Source: Methylomonas sp.
GTDB taxonomy: Bacteria > Pseudomonadota > Gammaproteobacteria > Methylococcales > Methylomonadaceae
Assembly (NCBI GenBank): GCA_026989715.1
Contig: JALSIU010000331.1
Location: 1 to 9,004 of the forward strand
Direction: 5' to 3'
DNA: 9,004 nucleotides
This document shows, one piece after another, positions 1-5,469 of this stretch. The translations under genes and the position numbers were made by a program. The stretch's first letter is position 1; each line of letters starts with the position of its first letter. Below the pieces are notes generated by a model, which had not been told where the DNA came from, did no database searches, and saw only the letters and a list, made by a program, of their open reading frames with translations.

Positions 1-91
1 CACGTGGTGTATATTTTTCAATTGCACCGATATCACCTGTATCAGCAACCGCAACTGTTACTGCTTTTAGTTGATCTAATAAATTAGCCAT
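1..91 (-). CDS. tal: Transaldolase, N-terminal fragment (runs off the window)
   Basis: The first 30 residues of a transaldolase are visible, starting MANLLDQLKAVTVAVADTGD and continuing to an EKYTPR stretch. In this family that stretch leads into the conserved DATTNPS segment, which lies beyond the window edge. Transaldolase moves a dihydroxyacetone unit between sugar phosphates (sedoheptulose 7-phosphate plus glyceraldehyde 3-phosphate to erythrose 4-phosphate plus fructose 6-phosphate). In a RuMP organism it helps rebuild ribulose 5-phosphate, the formaldehyde acceptor. The ATG is at 91-89 with an AAAGG ribosome-binding site about 10 bases upstream. Position downstream of hps, hpi and tkt supports the call. 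A terminator-like hairpin lies about 30-70 bases upstream of the start, so expression may be attenuated or separately promoted. The catalytic lysine is not in view. The family call rests on a short segment plus context. Confidence 0.85.
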   Translation of the reverse strand, partial: MANLLDQLKAVTVAVADTGDIGAIEKYTPR

Positions 92-118
92 ATAATAGAT
101 ACCTTTAATTAATGATAA

Positions 119-160
119 ATAAAAAAATAAAAACTGTTTAATAACTTACTTATAAACAGT
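119..160 (-). terminator. Terminator-like hairpin with U-tract in the tal leader
   Basis: On the minus strand, ACTGTTTA (160-153) pairs with TAAACAGT (140-133) around a 12-base loop. It is followed directly by a T-rich run with only an A or two breaking it (132-121). This is the shape of an intrinsic terminator, though the 8-bp stem is AT-rich and weak. It lies between the motif-repeat cassette and tal, only about 30 bases before the tal start. It may end cassette transcripts or act as a leaky attenuator for tal. I could not find a convincing separate tal promoter downstream of it. Confidence 0.55.
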
Positions 161-291
161 CATAAATAATCTGTAGCAATATGATATATACATACAAAGA
201 AATACTCTGAGATAAAAACGATACCTATGAGCAATATTTAGCAGAATACGCCTTAATATACAAATCAATAGAATATTGAGTAGTAGAATAA

Positions 292-323
292 TTTTCCTTT
301 TCATTTATCAACGAAAAGGAAAA
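292..323 (-). terminator. Perfect 11-bp hairpin downstream of the repeat cassette
   Basis: TTTTCCTTTTC (292-302) is the exact reverse complement of GAAAAGGAAAA (313-323), separated by a 10-base loop. It lies about 65 bases past the stop codon of the six-motif gene. The base following the stem on the minus strand begins TTATTC, so the U-tract is poor. It may be a weak terminator or an mRNA-stabilising 3' structure. The pairing is seen directly; the role is inference. Confidence 0.45.
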
Positions 324-386
324 ATACAAATATGAGTCATATTATTTAATAACTCACAAATACGTCATCTTTTTAAAACTTGACGT

Positions 387-752
387 TTAACCTGCCTTTC
401 TTGCCAAAACTTCTTGTCTAGCAACATACTTAGCAACGCTGCTTGTCAAAAGTGTTGGGATATTTGCTATATATTTTTCTACACCCGTTGCTTCTAAAAC
501 AACAGGAGCTTCTTTATTTTGGTCACTAAGCCACTTATTGATGACATAACGACTAACACTACTTACCTGAACTTCTTTACGATTACGCAAATATTTTGAT
601 ACGCCCGTCACTGCCGGCTTCGATTCTGCAATAGTATTTAAATATTTAGCCACGCCCGTAGGCGTGACTTCAGCTTCTTTTGCTTCAATACAAGCCTGCT
701 CTCGACTTTCTACATATCTAGCAACACCGCTTAATTCTTCTTTAGCACTCAT
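387..752 (-). CDS. Unrecognised 121-residue protein made of six [ST][GS]VxKY[LVI] motifs
   Basis: I do not recognise a named family. The protein is essentially a string of six copies of one short motif: SGVARYV (8-14), TGVAKYL (32-38), TGVSKYL (49-55), SSVSRYV (64-70), TGVEKYI (89-95) and SSVAKYV (104-110), with polar, charged linkers of 9-18 residues. Each motif starts with Ser/Thr, a good helix cap, and places Val, Tyr and Leu/Val/Ile at i, i+3 and i+4, so a short amphipathic helix is likely. There is no signal peptide and no membrane segment, so it is probably cytoplasmic. The ATG at 752-750 is chosen because AGAGGA lies 7 bases upstream; a TTG immediately before it is also possible. It is the last of three genes sharing the motif and lies 79 bp after its neighbour. 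A multivalent docking or scaffold protein is my inference; the binding partner is unknown. Confidence 0.8.
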   Translation of the reverse strand: MSAKEELSGVARYVESREQACIEAKEAEVTPTGVAKYLNTIAESKPAVTGVSKYLRNRKEVQVSSVSRYVINKWLSDQNKEAPVVLEATGVEKYIANIPTLLTSSVAKYVARQEVLARKAG

Positions 753-831
753 CAATCCATCCTCTAAACTACTTAATTCGATTTGACCTTAGTCAGATAA
801 ATAACTTTACTTCTAGTAATCAAGCTTAATG

Positions 832-1062
832 CTACTTAGCTTTCTCACTTTGAAGGTTTATCAAATATTTTTCAACGCCACTTAATGTTAATGACCTAGC
901 AACTTTTGGTCTATTTTTATGAATCTGCAAATACTTAGCAACACCAGTCAAACCCTCTAACGATTGAACAGTACTCTGTTCATCTAATGACTCCTCTAGG
1001 TTGGCAACACTTACATCTTTACTTTTTGACTTATTAGAAAAAATACCTGATAAAAATCCCAT
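832..1062 (-). CDS. Unrecognised 76-residue protein with two [ST]GVxKYL motifs
   Basis: No known family is recognised. The protein has an N-terminal stretch MGFLSGIFSNKSKSK, a short hydrophobic patch followed by lysines and serines that could form a membrane-associating amphipathic helix. An acidic, serine-rich linker (about 17-36) follows. Two copies of the cassette's motif come next: TGVAKYL at 39-45 and SGVEKYL at 61-67. The ATG at 1062-1060 has an AAGGA site 9 bases upstream and begins 12 bp after the stop of the preceding membrane gene, so the two are almost certainly co-transcribed. DNA encoding the first motif is identical over 29 bases to a part of that neighbour, which indicates shared ancestry. 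It may be a small peripheral-membrane adaptor of the same system; this is inference from the motif and N-terminus alone. Confidence 0.75.
   Translation of the reverse strand: MGFLSGIFSNKSKSKDVSVANLEESLDEQSTVQSLEGLTGVAKYLQIHKNRPKVARSLTLSGVEKYLINLQSEKAK
926..954 (-). repeat. 29-bp direct repeat, copy 1 (in the 76-residue gene)
   Basis: These 29 bases are identical, in the same orientation, to 1241-1269. On the minus strand they encode GLTGVAKYLQ (the last codon incomplete), so both protein and codon choice are the same. Such identity across third positions suggests recent duplication or gene conversion between the two motif genes. Confidence 0.9.
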
Positions 1063-1074
1063 TATTTAATATCC

Positions 1075-1752
1075 TTACCCTTGTCTACGTACGTATTTCT
1101 CTACACTAGATACATTTTCTGCAGCGGCTCTTTTTGCTGCGACAACTTTTTTTGCAACATATTTAGCAACACCTGATTTAGGAGCAGGTTGATTTGCTTC
1201 TAAATACTTAGCGACACCCGAAAGTTTTGGTGTTTTATTTTGCAAATACTTAGCAACACCAGTCAAACCGTCAGAGTTAGCTACATTAGTCTGCTGAGTG
1301 TTACTTGTACTACCTCCAGACGCTTTTTGACGAAAAAGAAAGGCAGCAACAGCTAATACTACAATGGCAAACAATGGATTCACTGACGACTCTTCATTTG
1401 TAGTAACCGCATTAGAAGAAGTCTCTGCTGTAACTTCCTCTACTTTTTCAGTCCACATTGCCAAAGGAATTGACTTTGATTTTTCTATTGATGTGCTATG
1501 TTTATAGTCTTTATCACGATAAAGCACTTCAGGCTTAAACGTAGCTGCCGGATAATTAGAGTCTTCTTTTGCCGTTTCACCAAAAGAAGTGCTAGCACCC
1601 GCAGATGAAGAACTTTCATGCTGATAATCTTTATCTTGGTATACCACTTTCGGCTGAAAATCAGCTGCCGGATATTTAACACCTGCCGTCACAAAAGGAC
1701 TTGCAAGTAGTAAGGCAGTAAATATGCCTTTTCTAATATTATTATTTTTCAC
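1075..1752 (-). CDS. Signal-peptide, single-pass membrane protein with four cytoplasmic [ST][GS]VxKY[LV] motifs
   Basis: I do not recognise a named family. Domain order over 225 residues: a signal peptide (1-23, basic start, hydrophobic core, VTA cleavage site); two near-identical 19-residue segments, YPAADFQPKVVYQDKDYQH (27-45) and YPAATFKPEVLYRDKDYKH (67-85), exactly 40 residues apart; an acidic, Thr/Ser/Glu-rich linker; one hydrophobic helix at about 126-140 followed by Arg and Lys; a Gly/Ser/Thr/Gln linker; then TGVAKYL (164-170), SGVAKYL (178-184), SGVAKYV (193-199) and SSVEKYV (215-221) in a basic tail. The positive-inside rule puts the repeats in the cytoplasm and the duplicated segments in the periplasm. 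A GTG start at 1752 is chosen because AGGTGA lies 6 bases upstream and it gives a clean signal peptide; a GTG at 1761 is also in frame. It is first in the cassette, 117 bp after tkt. A membrane anchor for motif-binding partners is inference. Confidence 0.8.
   Translation of the reverse strand: MKNNNIRKGIFTALLLASPFVTAGVKYPAADFQPKVVYQDKDYQHESSSSAGASTSFGETAKEDSNYPAATFKPEVLYRDKDYKHSTSIEKSKSIPLAMWTEKVEEVTAETSSNAVTTNEESSVNPLFAIVVLAVAAFLFRQKASGGSTSNTQQTNVANSDGLTGVAKYLQNKTPKLSGVAKYLEANQPAPKSGVAKYVAKKVVAAKRAAAENVSSVEKYVRRQG
1241..1269 (-). repeat. 29-bp direct repeat, copy 2 (in the membrane protein gene)
   Basis: This is the partner of 926-954, identical over all 29 bases and encoding the first cytoplasmic motif of the membrane protein. 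The flanking bases differ on both sides. Confidence 0.9.
1498..1674 (-). repeat. Duplicated 19-residue periplasmic segment, 40-residue period
   Basis: Residues 27-45 and 67-85 of the membrane protein match at 13 of 19 positions, with the common pattern YPAAxFxPxVxYxDKDYxH. They are predicted to be exported. The tyrosine-rich, proline-containing pattern looks like a peptide-binding or extended segment rather than a globular domain. I cannot name it. Confidence 0.7.
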
Positions 1753-1785
1753 GCAATTCACCTATATGTTGTAAGAAACGAATGA

Positions 1786-1819
1786 AGCCACTGAATCAAA
1801 TTTAACTAATTCAGTGGCT
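1786..1819 (-). terminator. 11-bp hairpin downstream of tkt
   Basis: AGCCACTGAAT (1786-1796) and ATTCAGTGGCT (1809-1819) are perfect reverse complements around a 12-base loop, about 50 bases past the tkt stop codon. The minus-strand sequence after the stem (TTCATTCGTTTCTT) is only moderately T-rich. It therefore looks like a leaky terminator or processing site between tkt and the repeat cassette. Confidence 0.55.
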
Positions 1820-1868
1820 ATCTGTAATCGAGGAATTTTATATCCCCCGCATCAATATGTTATTTGAC

Positions 1869-3854
1869 TTACAGAACGTCTTTAACAGTTTTCACCACGT
1901 TATCAACTGTAAAGCCAAAGTGCTCCATTAAGACACCTCCAGGTGCAGACTCACCAAATGTGTCAATACCAACAACGCCGCCCTCAAGGCCAACATACTT
2001 ACGCCAGAAATCCGTAACACCCGCTTCAATCGCAACGCGTTTTACACCTGGAGTTAATACACTGTCTTTATATGCTTGGTCTTGACGATCAAAAACATTT
2101 GTAGATGGCATAGAAACAACACGTGCATTAATACCATCATCAGCTAAAGCAGCTTGTGCTTTAACAGCCAAATCAACTTCAGACCCTGTGGCAATCAAAA
2201 TAACAGTGGCATCACCTTTCGCTTCAGATAAGACATACGCGCCTTTGCGCATTGCATCAAAGTCAGCGGCATCATGTTTACGCCCTGGAATGCCTTGACG
2301 ACTAAATACCAAGCTAGATGGGCCATCCATACGCTCAACAGCAGCAATCCATGCAACAGCAACCTCAACCGAATCAGCAGGACGCCATACATCCATATTA
2401 GGAATAAAACGCATTGCAGATGTGTTCTCAATAGGCTGATGAGTAGGGCCATCTTCACCCTGACCAATAGAGTCATGCGTCAATACGGCAATTGTACGAA
2501 TCTTCATCAATGCAGCCATACGGAAAGCACTTTTTGCATAATCAGAAAACATATGGAATGTACCACCAAAGGGTATTAATCCTCCATGTAATGCCATACC
2601 ATTCATAATTGCGTACATACCAAACTCACGCACACCGTATGAAATATAATTGCCAGGCTCTTTACCACTCACATGCTTAAAATCTGCACAGCTAGTTAAG
2701 TTAGATCCCGTTAAATCAGCGGATCCCCCTAAGAATTCTGGAAGGATAGGTGCTAATGCTGCAATCGTATTTTGTGATGCTTTACGTGAAGCAACGCTTT
2801 CTGCTTTCTCATTCACATCAGCAATAATGGCATCCGTTGCTTCTTTCCAATTAGCAGGTAAATCACCCGCCATACGACGTGTAAACTCTGCCGCTAATTC
2901 AGGGAACTCTTTTGCATAAGCCGCAAATTTTTCATCCCAGCTTGCTTCAAGTTTTGCGCCCTTTTCTTTTGCATCCCAGCCAGCATAAACATCTTCAGGA
3001 ATTTCAAATGGAGCTGAATCCCAACCTAACTCTTTACGAGTTAATGCAACTTCTTCGTCACCTAATGCAGCTCCATGACAGTCATGACTTCCACTTTTAT
3101 TAGGTGAGCCAAAGCCAATCACTGTTTTACAACAAATCAAAGAAGGCTTATCGGTTACTTTTTTAGCGGCTTCAATAGCGGCATTAATAGCATCGGAATC
3201 ATGTCCATCTACCGACAATACATGCCAGCCATATGCTTCAAAGCGTTTAACCGTATCATCTGTATACCAACCATCAATATGGCCATCGATAGAGATATTA
3301 TTATCATCCCAAAAAGCAATTAAATTACCTAAGCCCCATGTACCCGCTAATGCACAAGCTTCATGAGAAACACCTTCCATTAAACAACCATCACCCATAA
3401 ATACATACGTATTATGATTGACAATATCATGTCCGGGCTTATTAAATTGATCTGCTAATAGTTTTTCAGCCATTGCAAAACCAACACCATTCGTGATGCC
3501 TTGGCCTAGAGGACCTGTTGTTGTTTCAATACCAGGCGCATATCCATACTCAGGGTGACCTGCACATTTTGAGTGCAACTGACGAAAAGTTTTTAATTCA
3601 TCCATAGGCAGGTCATAACCTGACAAATGTAATAATGAATAAATTAACATCGACCCGTGCCCATTTGACAAAATAAAACGGTCACGATCTACCCACTCAG
3701 GGTTCGTTGGGTTATGTTTTAAATGGTCGTTCCACAATACTTCGGCGATATCCGCCATACCCATTGGAGCACCAGGATGGCCTGAGTTAGCTTTTTGCAC
3801 TGCATCCATGCTTAAAGCGCGTATGGCGTTCGCAAGTTCTCTACGCGAAGACAT
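1869..3854 (-). CDS. tkt: Transketolase
   Basis: Transketolase transfers two-carbon ketol units between sugar phosphates using thiamine diphosphate. Here it serves both the pentose phosphate pathway and regeneration of ribulose 5-phosphate for formaldehyde fixation. The 661-residue length is normal for the bacterial enzyme. Visible active-site features include SGHPG with His26, NGHGS with His66, AGHPEYG with His100, GPLGQG (114-119), the thiamine diphosphate/metal motif GDG (154-156) ending near Asn185-Asn186, HGAALG with His260, the conserved Glu410 in GVREFGM, and THDSIGQGEDGPTHQ (459-472). The ATG at 3854 has an AGGAG site 6 bases upstream. It lies after hps-hpi but is separated from them by a strong terminator, so it needs read-through or its own promoter in the short gap. 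The sequence looks intact, with no missing key residue noticed. Confidence 0.98.
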   Translation of the reverse strand: MSSRRELANAIRALSMDAVQKANSGHPGAPMGMADIAEVLWNDHLKHNPTNPEWVDRDRFILSNGHGSMLIYSLLHLSGYDLPMDELKTFRQLHSKCAGHPEYGYAPGIETTTGPLGQGITNGVGFAMAEKLLADQFNKPGHDIVNHNTYVFMGDGCLMEGVSHEACALAGTWGLGNLIAFWDDNNISIDGHIDGWYTDDTVKRFEAYGWHVLSVDGHDSDAINAAIEAAKKVTDKPSLICCKTVIGFGSPNKSGSHDCHGAALGDEEVALTRKELGWDSAPFEIPEDVYAGWDAKEKGAKLEASWDEKFAAYAKEFPELAAEFTRRMAGDLPANWKEATDAIIADVNEKAESVASRKASQNTIAALAPILPEFLGGSADLTGSNLTSCADFKHVSGKEPGNYISYGVREFGMYAIMNGMALHGGLIPFGGTFHMFSDYAKSAFRMAALMKIRTIAVLTHDSIGQGEDGPTHQPIENTSAMRFIPNMDVWRPADSVEVAVAWIAAVERMDGPSSLVFSRQGIPGRKHDAADFDAMRKGAYVLSEAKGDATVILIATGSEVDLAVKAQAALADDGINARVVSMPSTNVFDRQDQAYKDSVLTPGVKRVAIEAGVTDFWRKYVGLEGGVVGIDTFGESAPGGVLMEHFGFTVDNVVKTVKDVL

Positions 3855-3941
3855 ATTCTTCTCCTGAATTTATAAATTAATAAAACGTAAAAAAGACATG
3901 TTAAATATCATGCCTATTTAATTGATTCTTGATAATGGCTC

Positions 3942-3973
3942 AAAAAAAACGAGTAGCACTTAGGCTACTCGTT
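3942..3973 (-). terminator. Strong intrinsic terminator after hpi
   Basis: On the minus strand AACGAGTAGC (3973-3964) pairs perfectly with GCTACTCGTT (3957-3948) around a six-base loop. A run of eight Ts (3949-3942) overlaps the end of the stem and follows it. It begins about 10 bases past the hpi stop codon. This is a textbook Rho-independent terminator and should make hps-hpi a highly expressed unit largely separate from tkt. Confidence 0.92.
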
Positions 3974-3982
3974 ATTCCTTAG

Positions 3983-4528
3983 CTATTCCATATTAGCGTG
4001 CCGCTCTCTCATTTTTTCTTCCGGAATACCTTTTTCCCAGATGATATGTGAGACAACAGATTCTAAAAAGCAAAGAGTTGATAGCTCAAAAACTGTCCCC
4101 ATCGGCATGCCTTTTACTGTTTTGTACAGTTCTTGCTTACCAATTTGGAAAACACCATCAGCTAAATCACCAATAGTCGATTCAGCTTTTGAACAAATCA
4201 GAACAATTTTAGCACCGACACTTCTTGCTTTCTTTGTAAATGCAACCAATTGTTCCGTTTCCCCTGAGCCTGAGATAATGACCAATAAATCACCTTCTCT
4301 AATGCTTGGAGTAACAATTTCTCCTACCATGCTCACATCGTAACCACTGTGCATCAAACGCATACCCAGAAAATTACCGACTAACTTAGATCGTCCAGCA
4401 CCAGAAATAAATATTCTTTTAGCATCATCAAACATCGCAGTCATTTGTTCAGCATATGACAGATCGGTTGCATCAAGAATTTCTGAAATCTTGCTAATAA
4501 CTAATTGCTGATTTTCTTTTTGCCACAT
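3983..4528 (-). CDS. hxlB: 6-phospho-3-hexuloisomerase (PHI)
   Basis: This 181-residue SIS-domain isomerase converts 3-hexulose 6-phosphate, the HPS product, into fructose 6-phosphate, completing the fixation half of the RuMP cycle. The length is typical of PHI. The SIS signatures are SGAGRS (42-47) and SGSGET (86-91), the Ser/Thr-rich loops that bind the sugar phosphate. The GMPMGTVFE segment and the RERHANME C-terminus fit PHI rather than GmhA- or KpsF-type SIS proteins. The ATG at 4528 lies 15 bp after the hps stop, with GGAG in the gap, so the two genes are co-transcribed and co-translated. The gene ends TAG just ahead of a strong terminator. Fixation of formaldehyde is both assimilation and detoxification, and pairing with hps confirms the assignment. 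Confidence 0.97.
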   Translation of the reverse strand: MWQKENQQLVISKISEILDATDLSYAEQMTAMFDDAKRIFISGAGRSKLVGNFLGMRLMHSGYDVSMVGEIVTPSIREGDLLVIISGSGETEQLVAFTKKARSVGAKIVLICSKAESTIGDLADGVFQIGKQELYKTVKGMPMGTVFELSTLCFLESVVSHIIWEKGIPEEKMRERHANME

Positions 4529-4543
4529 AGCTATTACTCCGCC

Positions 4544-5185
4544 TTATGCAGCGTCAACTAACTCACGAATTTCACGAGCAGCTTCAGCTGGAGAATCTGC
4601 TCCATAGATAGCTGCACCAACAACGATGATATCTGCACCAGCACGAACAACATCTTGTACTGTCGATTGGTTAATACCACCCGCTACAGAAATACGAACG
4701 TTCAAGCCTAAATCAGCAATCAAAGCCAAGTCATTGAAAGGTGTATCACCTGCTGCTTGCGCATCAAGGCCAGTATGAACACCAACGATTTGTGCACCAG
4801 CTGCAACTGTTTCACGAGCAACAGCCGCTTTATCAGCAACATTGATAAGGTCAATTTGTGCTTCAGCAGCATTTGCATTTGCAACACTGATAACACCTGA
4901 ACAAGTTGCTAAACCTGAAACGCCTAGTACAGTACAGATATCTGCGCCTGCTTCGTAGAAAGGAGCGGCCTCATATGCACCCGCATCCATTGTTTTTAAG
5001 TCAACTAAAAGTAAGTGATTTGGAAATCTAGCTCTTAATTCTTTTACTAAGTTAATACCATTGTGCTTGATACATGGTGTACCGATTTCGAAGATATCAA
5101 TAGAGTCAGCTACTTGATCAGCAAGTGCTACAGTTGCGTCGAAATCTAAAGAATCTAATGCCATTTGAATTAATGGTGTTGCCAT
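4544..5185 (-). CDS. hxlA: 3-hexulose-6-phosphate synthase (HPS)
   Basis: HPS performs the aldol addition of formaldehyde to ribulose 5-phosphate, giving 3-hexulose 6-phosphate, the key reaction of the RuMP pathway. The 213-residue length is typical. It belongs to the orotidine-monophosphate-decarboxylase-like barrel superfamily: the metal and catalytic motif DLKTMD supplies Asp62, Lys64 and Asp67; His137 lies in VGVHTG; and the phosphate is gripped by SVAGGI (166-171) and GAAIYG (190-195). The substrate-side segment EIGTPCIKHNG (33-43) is characteristic of HPS and argues against KGPDC. The ATG at 5185 has GGAG 8 bases upstream. It begins the hps-hpi unit behind its own promoter. Nothing is missing; only one hps is in view. 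Confidence 0.97.
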   Translation of the reverse strand: MATPLIQMALDSLDFDATVALADQVADSIDIFEIGTPCIKHNGINLVKELRARFPNHLLLVDLKTMDAGAYEAAPFYEAGADICTVLGVSGLATCSGVISVANANAAEAQIDLINVADKAAVARETVAAGAQIVGVHTGLDAQAAGDTPFNDLALIADLGLNVRISVAGGINQSTVQDVVRAGADIIVVGAAIYGADSPAEAAREIRELVDAA

Positions 5186-5246
5186 GTTATGTACTCCGAT
5201 TTAGTTATAATTTTGTTACATACTTTTATTTTTATGCGAACAGAAC

Positions 5247-5274
5247 TTTAAATCAGAAAGCAGGTTGATGTCAA
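5247..5274 (-). promoter_or_regulatory. Sigma70-type promoter for hps-hpi
   Basis: On the minus strand a perfect -35 box TTGACA (5274-5269) is followed after 16 bases by TTTAAA (5252-5247) as a -10 box, four of six matches to TATAAT. The predicted start near 5240 gives a leader of about 55 bases before the hps ATG. The box quality fits strong expression, but the start site is not proven. Confidence 0.6.
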
Positions 5275-5283
5275 ACTCTAAAG

Positions 5284-5384
5284 TTAAGCTCTACAACATT
5301 ATCTGCTCTTAATTTGCCCTATTCACATCCCTTTTAAGCTTAGCTTAAGCCTTTTTCATTTAATTTACCTGTTATTTTTTAAGC
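5284..5384 (-). promoter_or_regulatory. GCTTAA hexamer cluster and palindrome upstream of the hps promoter
   Basis: Four minus-strand copies of GCTTAA occur at 5384-5379, 5350-5345, 5339-5334 and 5289-5284. The central pair forms part of a 15-bp palindrome, TTAAGCT-T-AGCTTAA (5334-5348). All lie upstream of the -35 box, the usual place for activator or regulator sites. No protein can be assigned. AT-rich DNA makes chance copies more likely, so this is a candidate only. Confidence 0.35.
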
Positions 5385-5469
5385 GATAATCTTATTAACT
5401 TAAAGAAGATTATTTATTAAAAAGTTCCGTAAACTAAATGACTAAAAGAAATACTCCCTTTTCTTTATT

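Larger units (their letters stand above)
92..386. other. Non-coding spacer between the repeat cassette and tal
   Basis: This 295-base AT-rich stretch holds no plausible gene. It contains the terminator-like hairpin at 119-160 and a perfect 11-bp hairpin at 292-323. A weaker inverted repeat (ACGTCA/TGACGT arms at 362-386) follows the stop codon of the upstream gene. No promoter is clear enough to call. Confidence 0.6.

Noticed and set aside
1..36. An IEKY stretch in transaldolase that resembles the cassette motif
   Set aside because: A Tyr-containing stretch at this point, just before DATTNPS, is common to transaldolases. It lacks the Ser/Thr-Gly start and the final hydrophobic residue.
387..1263. 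CRISPR-like or tandem-repeat DNA suggested by recurring TTAGCAACACC-like words
   Set aside because: The spacing is irregular and the repeats stay in frame within genes; they result from the encoded protein motif.
1869..2030. An RKYV stretch near the end of transketolase resembling the motif
   Set aside because: A KYVGL segment is ordinary in bacterial transketolases and lacks the preceding Ser/Thr-Gly-Val, so it is not a cassette motif.
1864..3103. Plus-strand open frames opposite tkt
   Set aside because: They are antisense shadows of a clear transketolase, with no ribosome-binding site, domain or sensible composition.
5410..5469. AAAGAA/TTCTTT hairpin after dolP as a terminator
   Set aside because: The stem is six A/T-dominated pairs in an AT-rich region and is too weak to support.
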